DNA of 64,000 bases, taken from the NCBI RefSeq assembly GCF_003112735.1, contig NZ_BFBR01000004.1:1-64000 (forward strand), written 5' to 3'. The translations under genes and the position numbers were made by a program. Positions 44,100-52,538 of the stretch are shown here, piece by piece; the first letter of the stretch is position 1; every line of letters begins with the position of its first letter. Under the pieces are notes generated by a model. That model saw only the letters and a list, made by a program, of their open reading frames with translations. It did no database searches and was not told where the DNA came from. This DNA is from Candidatus Phycosocius bacilliformis. Lineage in GTDB: Bacteria > Pseudomonadota > Alphaproteobacteria > Caulobacterales > Aquidulcibacteraceae.

Positions 44100-44972
44100 C
44101 TATGTGGGGATCTGTCCGGAAACCGGTACTTTAAGAAAGCGCTTGCCGTCACTTTCGGCGGGCGGGAAATGGCCGGCGCGCATGTTCACTTGGACAGACG
44201 GCAAGAGCAGGACCGGGGCCGAAAGCCCCTTGTCGCGTGTTTCCCGCATGGCCACAAAATCGGCCTCGCTCACGCCATCATGGATATGAATATTGTGCGC
44301 ACGCTGGCTGGCAACGTCACTCTCCCACGCGAAATAGTCCCGCCCCGGGGCTTTGTAATCATGGCACATCCAGAGCTTTGTGTGTGGCGGCAAGGCGAGC
44401 ATCTTCTGGATTGAGCGATAAAGCGCACTTGCATCGCCACCGGGAAAGTCACACCGGGCCGTGCCATAGTCGGGCATGAACAAAGTATCGCCCACAAACA
44501 AATGATCGCCAATGCGATAGGCCACGCAGGCCGGCGTGTGACCGGGGACATGCATGACTTCAATGCTTTGCTGGCCAAAGTGCAGTTTGGCACCATCCTC
44601 GGCCAAAACATCGAACTCTGCCCCGGTTAAACTGAGATCATCAGCGTGGAAGACCGGCCCGAATGTGCGCTGAACCTGGTCAACCGCGTGACCAATCACG
44701 ACTTTAGCCCCTGTCTGGGCTTTCAGGAATGGCGCGGCACTGAGGTGATCGGCATGAACATGGGTTTCAAGGATGAAGTCGATCGCAACCCCATGAGCCG
44801 AAGCCGCATCCAGCACAGCTTGAGCTGACGTGGTCGAGACGGCCCCGCTGCGATGATCATAATCAAGAACCGGGTCGACAATCACCGCACGCGCGCTTGC
44901 CGGGTCGATGACCAGATAAGTGACCGTGAAAGTGGGTTCGTCAAAAAAGGCGAGAATACGGGGTTCTGACAT
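44100..44972 (-). CDS. MBL-fold hydrolase Blh, persulfide dioxygenase-like
   Basis: 290 residues. A metallo-beta-lactamase fold with ETHVHADHLSAAPFLK (HxHxDH metal motif), MHVPGHTPACVAY and FVGDTLFMPDYGTARCDFPGG. The last motifs match the Blh/ETHE1-type enzymes that oxidise glutathione persulfide in sulfide detoxification. Divergent from the bigR-type regulator with the operator at 45010-45048 between them; it forms one regulon with the rhodanese and TauE genes. Confidence 0.9.
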   Translation of the reverse strand: MSEPRILAFFDEPTFTVTYLVIDPASARAVIVDPVLDYDHRSGAVSTTSAQAVLDAASAHGVAIDFILETHVHADHLSAAPFLKAQTGAKVVIGHAVDQVQRTFGPVFHADDLSLTGAEFDVLAEDGAKLHFGQQSIEVMHVPGHTPACVAYRIGDHLFVGDTLFMPDYGTARCDFPGGDASALYRSIQKMLALPPHTKLWMCHDYKAPGRDYFAWESDVASQRAHNIHIHDGVSEADFVAMRETRDKGLSAPVLLLPSVQVNMRAGHFPPAESDGKRFLKVPVSGQIPT

Positions 44973-45009
44973 CACACAAGCTCCCTCTTGCTGGAAAAGC
45001 TGCTTGACT

Positions 45010-45048
45010 ATATATTAGATACTGCTAAATTAGCAATAGCTAATATAT
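45010..45048. promoter_or_regulatory. Operator of the H2S regulon, two concentric inverted repeats
   Basis: Outer arms ATATATTAG (45010-45018) and CTAATATAT (45040-45048) and inner arms TGCTAA (45023-45028) and TTAGCA (45030-45035) share the same centre, 45029. The AT-rich dyad lies between the divergent blh and bigR starts. Binding by the ArsR-type regulator next to it is a strong inference. Confidence 0.75.
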
Positions 45049-45060
45049 GGAGTTCAGCAG

Positions 45061-45393
45061 ATGTCCACGACAGCCGATCTTGACCTTGCCGCCAGCGCCA
45101 TGGCTGAGCGGGCCGGTGACGTCGCCAAACTGTTGAAGACCATCGGCAATGAGCGTCGCTTGTTGGTTCTGTGCACATTGGTCGGCTTAGGCGAAGCCAG
45201 TGCGGGGACTTTGGGCACTGCCGTGGGGCTAAGCCAGTCGGCAATGAGCCAGCATCTTGCCGTGATGCGTGAGGAAGGCCTTGTGTCGACGCGCCGGGAC
45301 GGCACCACCATCTTTTATGCCATTGCTGACCCCAAACTCGCTGTTCTGATGGACACGCTTCATCAGCTCTACTGCAGCCCGCACTCTGCGTGA
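45061..45393 (+). CDS. bigR: ArsR-family sulfide-responsive repressor, BigR/SqrR type
   Basis: 110 residues. Winged helix with GNERRLLVLCTLVGLGEASAGTLGTAVGLSQSAMSQHLAVMREEGLVSTRRDGTTIFYAI. Cys38 in the second helix and Cys105 near the end (LYCSPH) correspond to the two cysteines that form a per- or tetrasulfide bridge in BigR and SqrR and release DNA in the presence of sulfide. The classical arsenic metal site is absent. First gene of an operon with rhodanese and TauE. Confidence 0.9.
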   Translation: MSTTADLDLAASAMAERAGDVAKLLKTIGNERRLLVLCTLVGLGEASAGTLGTAVGLSQSAMSQHLAVMREEGLVSTRRDGTTIFYAIADPKLAVLMDTLHQLYCSPHSA

Positions 45394-45420
45394 GCCACCC
45401 TTTCAAACCGGAGAAACCCT

Positions 45421-45960
45421 ATGACCCTCAAGACCATTTCCATCGAAGAAGCCAAAGCCCTGCTGGCTCAGGGTGCTCGTTTGGTTGATATACGTGAAGC
45501 TGATGAAACCGCGCGCGAGCGAATTGCCGCGGCCAAGAGTGTGCCTTTGTCGAGCCTTGGGTCATCTCTGCCGCTGGCCGGGGATCAGGCTGTTATCTTT
45601 CACTGCAAGGCTGGCAATCGGACCGCAACCAATGCGCACCGACTGGCCGCAGCCACATCCTGCGAGGCCTATATTCTTGAGGGTGGCATCGAGGCTTGGA
45701 AAGCGGCAGGCCTGCCAGTCCAAAAAGACCACAAACAACCCATCGAAATCATGCGCCAGGTCCAGATTACCGCAGGCAGCTTGGTGCTGCTCGGCATTAT
45801 CCTCGGGACGTGGGTACATCCCGGCTTTTATGGCTTGTCCGCCTTCATCGGTGCCGGGCTGACATTTGCGGGAACCACCGGCTGGTGCGGCATGGCCAAG
45901 CTTTTGGCGCTGATGCCGTGGAATCGGCCACAGCCAGCTGCAGTCTTGAAGGCAGGCTGA
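45421..45960 (+). CDS. Rhodanese-domain protein with DUF2892 membrane segment
   Basis: 179 residues. The N-terminal rhodanese domain has the active-site loop FHCKAGNRTATNA with the sulfur-accepting Cys. The C-terminal ~65 residues contain two membrane helices (VLLGIILGTWVHPGFYGLSAFIGAGLTFAGTTGWCGMAKLLALMPWN), the DUF2892 type, with another Cys in WCGMAK. It moves sulfane sulfur at the inner membrane. 27 bp after bigR, 4 bp before TauE. Confidence 0.92.
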   Translation: MTLKTISIEEAKALLAQGARLVDIREADETARERIAAAKSVPLSSLGSSLPLAGDQAVIFHCKAGNRTATNAHRLAAATSCEAYILEGGIEAWKAAGLPVQKDHKQPIEIMRQVQITAGSLVLLGIILGTWVHPGFYGLSAFIGAGLTFAGTTGWCGMAKLLALMPWNRPQPAAVLKAG

Positions 45961-45964
45961 GTTT

Positions 45965-46744
45965 ATGGAGCCCGCTGTCATCCTTGCTGCTCTCGGATCA
46001 GGTCTGCTGATCGGGTCGATCCTGGGCCTGATCGGCGGCGGCGGGTCTATTTTGGCAGTCCCGCTCCTGATTTATGGCGTTGGTATTACCGACCCGCATA
46101 CCGCCATTGGCACTGGCGCTGTCTCGGTTGCAGCCAATGCTCTGTTAGGCCTATGGGCGCACGGTCGGGCGCAAAATGTAAAGTGGCGTTGTGCAGCTGT
46201 CTTTGCCGTGTCCGGTGTCGTTGGGGCAAGTCTGGGTGCCCATTTGGGCAAGGCGGTGGATGGCCAAAGACTGCTGACGCTGTTTGGCTTGGTTATGGTC
46301 GGCGTTGGGCTTGTGTCATTTCGCAAGCCAATCCGGGCAGAAGCCCCCGATGTGCGATTGTCTTGGGAAAGTGCGCCGCATTTGCTGCCCCGCCTGATTG
46401 GAAGTGGCGGCGCCGTTGGTCTCGCATCAGGATTTTTTGGGATCGGCGGGGGTTTCCTGATCGTGCCTGGCTTGATGTGGGCCACGGCCATGCCGATGGG
46501 AATTGCGGTCGGCACCTCGCTCGTCGGAGTGAGCGCCTTTGGGGCGGCGACCACCGCCAGTTACGCGCTTTCGGGCCTCGTCAATTGGCCAGTCGCCGCC
46601 TTAATGATCACTGGCGGCATGGCCGGCAGCGCATTGGGCACGGCCGCAAGCCGGTCTCTCAGTCAGCAAAAGCGCGCCTTATCCGCCGTCTTCGGCACCA
46701 TCGTTATCCTCGTCGGTGGCTTTATTGTCTGGTCAGGTCTGTAA
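45965..46744 (+). CDS. TauE/SafE-family sulfite or sulfur-anion exporter
   Basis: 259 residues with about eight membrane helices and the repeat typical of the family (GLIGGGGSILAVPLLIYGVGITDPHTAIGTGAVSV and later GFFGIGGGFLIVPGLMWATAMPMGIAVGTSL). It probably exports sulfite formed by the persulfide dioxygenase Blh. Last gene of the bigR operon; convergent with the MoxR gene across an 18-bp gap. Confidence 0.92.
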   Translation: MEPAVILAALGSGLLIGSILGLIGGGGSILAVPLLIYGVGITDPHTAIGTGAVSVAANALLGLWAHGRAQNVKWRCAAVFAVSGVVGASLGAHLGKAVDGQRLLTLFGLVMVGVGLVSFRKPIRAEAPDVRLSWESAPHLLPRLIGSGGAVGLASGFFGIGGGFLIVPGLMWATAMPMGIAVGTSLVGVSAFGAATTASYALSGLVNWPVAALMITGGMAGSALGTAASRSLSQQKRALSAVFGTIVILVGGFIVWSGL

Positions 46745-46762
46745 GGCGCGCCGGTTGCTAAA

Positions 46763-47611
46763 TTAGCCCCGACTTTCGCGCCGGGCCAGAAACGCAAGAC
46801 GCTCAAACAAAGCGACATCCTGCTCATTCTTCAACAGGGCGCCATGGAGTGGCGGAATTAGCTTTGTTGGATCCTTCTGCTTGACCGCATCAAGATCAAT
46901 GTCATCGGTCACCAAGAGCTTGAGCCAGTCGAGCAATTCAGAAGTCGACGGCTTTTTCTTAAGGCCGGGAACTTTGCGCATGTCATAGAAACTGGCCAAA
47001 GCATTGGAGATCAACCGCTTCTTGATGCCGGGGAAGTGCACCTCAACAATGGCTTGCATCGTGTCTTCATCGGGGAATTTGATGTAATGGAAGAAGCAGC
47101 GGCGCAAAAAGGCGTCGGGCAATTCCTTTTCATTATTTGATGTGATGATAACGATGGGCCGCTCAATCGCCTTGATGGTTTCACCCGTCTCATAGACATG
47201 GAATTCCATTCGATCCAATTCCTGCAAGAGGTCATTGGGGAATTCGATATCGGCTTTGTCGATTTCATCGATCAGCAAGACACAGCGGCCCTCATGGGCA
47301 AAAGCCTCCCACATCTTGCCCTTCTTAATGTAATTGCGAACATCTTTGACGCGTTCATCGCCAAGCTGGCTGTCGCGCAGGCGGGTGACGGCATCATATT
47401 CATAGAGGCCCTGCACAGCCTTTGTGGTCGACTTAATGTGCCATTCGATCAGCGGCAGACCCAATGCTTTAGCAACTTCAATGGCCAGCACCGTCTTGCC
47501 GGTTCCGGGCTCCCCCTTAATCAGCAGCGGACGCTCGAGCTTGATGGCGGCATTGACCGCAACCTTCAGATCGTCTGTCGCGACATAATTCTTCGAGCCC
47601 TCAAACCGCAT
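46763..47611 (-). CDS. MoxR-type AAA ATPase
   Basis: 282 residues from the ATG at 47611 (AGGAG eight bases upstream). AAA motifs: Walker A LIKGEPGTGKTVLAIEVAKAL, Walker B CVLLIDEIDKADIEFPNDLLQELDRMEFHVYETGE and the arginine-finger region PDAFLRRCFFHYIKFPDE. MoxR proteins with a CoxE-like VWA partner act as chaperones for enzyme maturation or complex assembly. Its presumed partner at 42853 is 2.7 kb downstream in the same direction with the sulfide cassette in between. Confidence 0.93.
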   Translation of the reverse strand: MRFEGSKNYVATDDLKVAVNAAIKLERPLLIKGEPGTGKTVLAIEVAKALGLPLIEWHIKSTTKAVQGLYEYDAVTRLRDSQLGDERVKDVRNYIKKGKMWEAFAHEGRCVLLIDEIDKADIEFPNDLLQELDRMEFHVYETGETIKAIERPIVIITSNNEKELPDAFLRRCFFHYIKFPDEDTMQAIVEVHFPGIKKRLISNALASFYDMRKVPGLKKKPSTSELLDWLKLLVTDDIDLDAVKQKDPTKLIPPLHGALLKNEQDVALFERLAFLARRESRG

Positions 47612-47723
47612 CCCTGGCACTCCTGATCATTGTGTTCTTGTTTGCAGAAAGCCACGCTACAGGCATGGTTCAATAGGGGCAAGTGCTGTTTGTCGGGAAG
47701 AAATTTAAAGCCGGGCAAAGATA

Positions 47724-47744
47724 CCTGCCCGCTTTTTGGGCAGG
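47724..47744 (+). other. Hairpin in the 5' region of the ATP-grasp gene
   Basis: CCTGCCC (47724-47730) pairs with GGGCAGG (47738-47744) around a T-rich 7-nt loop. It lies between the MoxR start and the ATP-grasp ATG at 47833. It has no following T-run; a leader structure is possible. Confidence 0.35.
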
Positions 47745-47832
47745 CCTGCGTAAGACACACACAGCCAGCTTGACACAAGTGCCTGCCGCCCGTGGAGTGG
47801 AGCAGACAAAAAGCCAGAAGGCAGGAAACACC

Positions 47833-49350
47833 ATGGCGCGCGCGCCGGACAAAGCCAGTGACAGTATCGCGCTTCCGCGACCAGGTCAGCCCGGCCCGTT
47901 TGAAGGCTATCAACTGGGCCGCCCTTTTGATGAAATGTTCGACGCCAAAGGCGACCCGCGTCCCGGTTGGGCCGGGCTCTATAATCGTCTGACCCAAGCA
48001 AGCCCGCAGTCGCTGCGCGACCTGCAGGCCAATATCGACAGAACCTTCATGGCCCAGGGCGTGACTTTCACGGTCTATGGCCATGAGGATGCCACCGAAA
48101 AGATCATCCCCACCGACATCCTGCCCCGAATCGTGCCGGCGGCGGACTGGGAACGGCTAGAGCGTGGCTTCAAGCAGCGGCTGGAGGCGCTTAATCTGTT
48201 TCTGGCCGACATTTATGGCGATCAGGCCATTATCAATAATGGCTATATACCCCGGGACCTGATTCTGGGTTCTCCCAATTACCGCCGCGAAATGCTGGGG
48301 GTGGAGGTGCCGCACGGGGCCTATGTCAACATTTGCGGAACCGACGTGATTCGCCGCGAAGACGGTGCCTATGTCGTGCTGGAAGATAATCTGCGCGTGC
48401 CGTCTGGCGTGTCCTACATGCTGTCCAACCGCGATGCGGTCAAACGTGCCTTTCCAGAATTATATCGCGCGGCCCGTGTCCGTCCGGTGGAATCCTATCC
48501 CGACGACCTTTTGGCGATGTTGAAGAGCCTCGCCAGCGAATATCAGCCTGATCCGACAGTGGTGGTGCTGACGCCCGGCGTGTTCAATTCGGCCTATTTC
48601 GAGCATGCTTTTCTGGCGCGCCTGATGGGGGCCCCGCTTGTGGAGGGTCGCGACCTCGCCGTGCATGACAATGTTGTCTATATGCGCACCACCTCCGGCC
48701 TTAAGCGGGTGGATGTCATCTATCGCAGGGTGGATGATGCTTTTGTCGACCCACTCGCCTTCCGGCCTGATTCCACCTTGGGCGTGGCAGGCCTGATGAA
48801 TGCCTATCGGGCCGGAAATGTGGTGATCGCCAATGCGCCGGGGGCTGGGGTTGCTGATGATAAAGCGGTTTACGCCTATACCCCGCAAATCATCCGCCAT
48901 TATCTCGACCAAGACCCAATCATCGATATTGTCGAAACCTATCTCTGTCGTGAGAAAAGCCAATTATCCCATGTATTGGCCAATCTGGATCAATTGGTGG
49001 TCAAAGCTGTCGGTGAAAGTGGTGGCTATGGCATGCTGATTGGCCCCCACGCGACCAAGGCCCAATTGGCAGAATTTGCCGATAAGCTCAAAGCCGATCC
49101 TGATAATTATATTGCCCAGCCCACCATATCGCTGTCGACCTCGCCAACCTATATCGACGGTGCCGTCGAGGCCCGCCATGTTGATCTTCGTCCCTTCATC
49201 CTGTGTGGGGCGCGCATGACCCTTACGCCGGGTGCGCTGACGCGCGTGGCCCTGCGCAAGGGATCGCTGGTGGTCAATTCAAGCCAAGGCGGCGGCTCAA
49301 AAGACACTTGGGTGCTTTCAGGTCCCAGCGACGGGCGGGCGAAATCATGA
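47833..49350 (+). CDS. Circularly permuted ATP-grasp protein (CP_ATPgrasp type 2)
   Basis: 505 residues from the ATG at 47833 (AGGAAA upstream). The family is recognised by FEGYQLGRPFDEMFDAKGDPRPGWAGLYNRL, EKIIPTDILPRIVPAADWERLERGFKQRLEALNLFLADIYGDQ and SHVLANLDQLVVKAVGESGGYGMLIGPHATKAQ, where the ATP-binding lysine and glycine loop lie in reversed order relative to normal ATP-grasp. Members probably form an amide or peptide bond; product unknown. Overlaps the alpha-E gene by 4 bp. Confidence 0.92.
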   Translation: MARAPDKASDSIALPRPGQPGPFEGYQLGRPFDEMFDAKGDPRPGWAGLYNRLTQASPQSLRDLQANIDRTFMAQGVTFTVYGHEDATEKIIPTDILPRIVPAADWERLERGFKQRLEALNLFLADIYGDQAIINNGYIPRDLILGSPNYRREMLGVEVPHGAYVNICGTDVIRREDGAYVVLEDNLRVPSGVSYMLSNRDAVKRAFPELYRAARVRPVESYPDDLLAMLKSLASEYQPDPTVVVLTPGVFNSAYFEHAFLARLMGAPLVEGRDLAVHDNVVYMRTTSGLKRVDVIYRRVDDAFVDPLAFRPDSTLGVAGLMNAYRAGNVVIANAPGAGVADDKAVYAYTPQIIRHYLDQDPIIDIVETYLCREKSQLSHVLANLDQLVVKAVGESGGYGMLIGPHATKAQLAEFADKLKADPDNYIAQPTISLSTSPTYIDGAVEARHVDLRPFILCGARMTLTPGALTRVALRKGSLVVNSSQGGGSKDTWVLSGPSDGRAKS

Positions 49351-50312
49351 TGCTGTCCCGCGTTGCCGATAGTTTTTATTGGATTGGCCGCTATACCGAG
49401 CGGGCCGAACATGCCTGTCGCGTCCTGCAAATTACCCTGACAGCTGGTCTGGAAGCGGGAACGGAGGAAGCTGAACTCACCACAGATCGCGCGATGCGTG
49501 CCTTGGGTGCTGCACCCATGGCGGCGCGCATGGACGCACTAGAAGAGGCCCGCTTACTGACTTTTGGTGGCGCGGGGGAGCTGTCCTCAATCCATAGTGC
49601 CGTGTTTGCTGCCCGCGAGAATGCCCGTCAGGTGCGCGACCAAATCACCACCGAAATGTGGGATCGATTGAACAGGCTCTATTTCCGGGTACGTGAAACC
49701 GCGTCGAAGCCCGATTTTGCTAATCTTGCTGCTGGCTTCTTTGAAGAAGCCATCAATGATTTGCATGCCTTTAAAGGAATTGTCTCGGGGACCTTGAGCC
49801 ATGGCGAAGGCTTCCACTTTCTGGCCATGGGCCGCACGATCGAGCGCGCGCAGCTGATTGTGCGACTCTTGGACCTGCATTTTGGTGAGAGGCAGGCTGC
49901 GATTGGCGACTTCGGCTGGGTTCAATTGCTGCGTATGTGTTGCGGTTTAGAGCCCTATTTGCGGGTCAAGACCGCCAATTTCCAACGCGATCAGATTGCA
50001 GATTTTTTGGTGCTGGACCCCTATTTTCCAAGATCTCTGCGGTTTTGTGCCAATGAAATCGCCCAACATATGGAAGCAGTTGGCGTCTTGGCGGAAGCCC
50101 GTGCACGTGAGACCTGTCGGCGGCTGTCCGGGCGTTTGGCTGCCAGACTTAATTTTGCGGTGCTCGAGGATGTTACAGGCAAAAGCGGCCAAGCCTTTAT
50201 TGGCCAGGTGGCAGATGATTGCATCGCGATTTCTGATGCTGTCCATGCCGCCTTCATCAGCTATTCGTTGGCGGACCGGTTGCCGGGCACACAATTCCCA
50301 GGAGTGATGTGA
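49347..50312 (+). CDS. Alpha-E domain protein
   Basis: 321 residues from the ATG at 49347. All-helical, beginning MMLSRVADSFYWIGRYTERAEHACRVLQITL, the standard alpha-E start, with HFLAMGRTIERAQLIVRLLDLHF later. The family has no known activity; it is nearly always found between an ATP-grasp and a transglutaminase gene, as here. Overlaps both neighbours (ATGA and TGATG), showing translational coupling. Confidence 0.93.
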   Translation: MMLSRVADSFYWIGRYTERAEHACRVLQITLTAGLEAGTEEAELTTDRAMRALGAAPMAARMDALEEARLLTFGGAGELSSIHSAVFAARENARQVRDQITTEMWDRLNRLYFRVRETASKPDFANLAAGFFEEAINDLHAFKGIVSGTLSHGEGFHFLAMGRTIERAQLIVRLLDLHFGERQAAIGDFGWVQLLRMCCGLEPYLRVKTANFQRDQIADFLVLDPYFPRSLRFCANEIAQHMEAVGVLAEARARETCRRLSGRLAARLNFAVLEDVTGKSGQAFIGQVADDCIAISDAVHAAFISYSLADRLPGTQFPGVM

Positions 50313-51310
50313 TGCGGCTCGAAATCACCCATGAGACCCGCTATCTCTATTCCGCGCCCGTGCGTGAAAGCGTGATGGAATTGTGGTTGCAACCCTTGAC
50401 TTTGCCGCTTCAGCGCTTGGTCGGCTTTGACATCATGACCGAGCCACGCGCCAAAATGATGACCTACCGGGATTGGCTGGGAAACATTGTCTATCATTTC
50501 GACGTGCCCGCCCCCCACACAGAGCTGATCATCCGCTCACGTGCAATGGTGGAAACCTATGTTCGCACCGACCCACTGCCGGCCCGCGTCGATCCGGGTG
50601 CATGGGCCCATTTGCGTAGCGATGAAGTCCGTAGCCGTTATTATGACATGATGCGACCTTCAACCTTTGTGGAAGGTTCGGGTCATTTGGAAACCTTCAT
50701 GCGGGAGCATGACCTGCTTGAGTTGCCGCCGGATCCTTTGACGGGCTTACGTATCCTGAACAAGGAGATTTATGGTGCATTTGACTATGTGCCTGGCTTT
50801 ACTGCAGCAGACAGTCCAATTGACGCGGCGCTTGAGCATCGCAAAGGCGTTTGCCAGGACTTTGCCCACATCATGCTGGCCGTGGCCCGGCAATGGGGCG
50901 TCCCCTCACGCTATGTCTCCGGATATCTGGCGAGGACTGATCAGGATACTGAAATCAGGTCTGTGCCCGACGCTTCTCATGCTTGGGTAGAATGCTACTT
51001 GCCCGAGCAAGGCTGGGTCGGGTTTGATCCGACAAATGACATGCTGGCTAACGAACGCCACGTCGTGGTGGCCTATGGCCGGGACTATGCAGACGTCCCG
51101 CCGACGAGAGGTGTCCTAAAGGGGGATGCGGAAACTATACTTGAGGTCGACGTCCATGTGCGTCAGGCCGAGCGGCTGTCCTTAGATAGTGATTTTCTGA
51201 AAGTCGTGCGTGCGCCGCGGTCAAAGCCAGACGCCTTTGGCGGATCAACGCGGAACTCAAAGTCAGCAAATCGTGACATGCAACATCAAATTGAGCAACA
51301 ACAACAATAA
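50312..51310 (+). CDS. Transglutaminase-like cysteine protease family protein
   Basis: 332 residues. An N-terminal beta domain (LEITHETRYLYSAPVRESVMELWLQPL) precedes the transglutaminase core with the catalytic triad Cys181 (KGVCQDFAH), His223 (SHAWVE) and Asp239 (FDPTND). AGGAG lies seven bases before the ATG at 50312; a GTG at 50309 is possible. The C-terminus is Gln-rich (HQIEQQQQ). With ATP-grasp and alpha-E it forms a conserved system thought to make or edit a peptide-like tag; the target is unknown. Confidence 0.93.
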   Translation: MRLEITHETRYLYSAPVRESVMELWLQPLTLPLQRLVGFDIMTEPRAKMMTYRDWLGNIVYHFDVPAPHTELIIRSRAMVETYVRTDPLPARVDPGAWAHLRSDEVRSRYYDMMRPSTFVEGSGHLETFMREHDLLELPPDPLTGLRILNKEIYGAFDYVPGFTAADSPIDAALEHRKGVCQDFAHIMLAVARQWGVPSRYVSGYLARTDQDTEIRSVPDASHAWVECYLPEQGWVGFDPTNDMLANERHVVVAYGRDYADVPPTRGVLKGDAETILEVDVHVRQAERLSLDSDFLKVVRAPRSKPDAFGGSTRNSKSANRDMQHQIEQQQQ

Positions 51311-51813
51311 ATTGCAGTTGGCGGATGGCCTTCTGCAACGTCTGCGATTTCATTTCGGCATACAATGTGCCAATAGTCTGATGGCGTGATGCTTTTTGTG
51401 GGTCATTTCTCCTATGGCGCGTTCGATCTGAATTCGCGGCATGGGGGTGAAAGGTCGGCACTGCCACAGCATAAAATTTCGGGGAAAATTTTAAATCCTT
51501 ATAATCAATGCGGTAAAACCACACCACCAGGGGCAACTCGCGAGTAGCGCGACCGTTATTCCCCTTTTTGGTTACCAAAAGTTATATCATTTCGTCGCGA
51601 AAAATGAATTTATTGCCAAGAACGACTTCTCCATAAAAGCGATTTCTTGTCGATTGCAAACAAGAACTTAAGCCAAATATTCGTTGAGAATGGATATCAG
51701 GAAGGAGACCGCCAGATTAGGTTCTCCTCTGGTAACTAGTGTAAATTGTGGCTTCTCAATATGGCGACGCAATGTAAAGGTTGAAAAACGATGTAACTAG
51801 GCGGAGGAATTGT
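51311..51813. other. AT-richer intergenic region with several palindromes
   Basis: 503 bp, visibly lower in G+C than its surroundings. Perfect or near-perfect dyads: ACTCGCGAGT (51536-51545), TTTTGGT/ACCAAAA with one central T (51566-51580), TTTCG/CGAAA (51590-51602) and AGGAGA/TCTCCT (51703-51728). The minus-strand frames at 51320-51470 do not match a family and carry stops. It probably holds the promoter and operators of the TetR gene at 51814. Confidence 0.5.
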
Positions 51814-52449
51814 ATGCCAAATGGTAAGTTAAGTACTCGCCCGGCAGTTGCTGCTCAGGATCGCGCAGAACGTATTCTTATCGAGGCCACAAGACTATTC
51901 ACAGAGAATGGTTACGCCGGAACACGAATGTCTGATATTGCCTCAGCAATCGGTGTAACAAAGCCCATCGTCTATCGTTATTTTGACTCGAAACAAGTAT
52001 TGTTCGAAGCATTAGTTCGTCGAGTACTTGCAGATCAGATCGAAGGCGCATGTCGCTTGATTGACGAGCACCGTGGCCCAAGCAAGCCATTGCTGCATCA
52101 ATTGGTGCGCGATGCCCGGATCGCCCTCAGCGCGCCTGGCGCGCTGGCACCTTGGCGGATCGCCGTGGGTGAAGCCGATCGTTTCCCAGATCTGGCTGCA
52201 TTCCTGCGTCATGGCTTCATCAACCCAGTGGAGACGTCGATACAGAAGCTGTTTGAGCGTTCATTGGCCGCCAAAGAAACCCAAGGTGCGGATGCCGCGA
52301 CCCTGACCCGTTTATTCTGTGCGCCAGTTGCGGCAGTCGCAATGATGATGGCAACGTTTGGTGATACCGACGAAGCGCAATTTGATGTGGATGCCTTCCT
52401 GTCGGCCCATGTTGAAGGTTTCTGGCGCGGTTGGGCTCTCACGCCCTGA
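51814..52449 (+). CDS. TetR-family transcriptional regulator
   Basis: 211 residues from the ATG at 51814, with GGAGG seven bases upstream. Helix-turn-helix RILIEATRLFTENGYAGTRMSDIASAIGVTKPIVYRYFDSKQVLFEALV, then a helical effector domain (ALAPWRIAVGEADRFPDLAAFLRHGFINPVETSIQ...). The first codons are AT-richer than the rest. No divergent target gene is adjacent; it may control itself through the palindromes upstream. Confidence 0.92.
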   Translation: MPNGKLSTRPAVAAQDRAERILIEATRLFTENGYAGTRMSDIASAIGVTKPIVYRYFDSKQVLFEALVRRVLADQIEGACRLIDEHRGPSKPLLHQLVRDARIALSAPGALAPWRIAVGEADRFPDLAAFLRHGFINPVETSIQKLFERSLAAKETQGADAATLTRLFCAPVAAVAMMMATFGDTDEAQFDVDAFLSAHVEGFWRGWALTP

Positions 52450-52538
52450 TGCCAAACCACGTGTCGTCATCAGACCAACGGACACGTGGATCCGCTTTCA
52501 TGGTTTTTGGAAAACCGGCAAAGCCCTTAAAAGCGGAT

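Noticed and set aside
51135-51578. Minus-strand frame, considered as transposase or recombinase remnant
   Set aside because: Overlaps the transglutaminase gene and shows no DDE, HTH or recombinase motif; translated neighbours frames contain stops.
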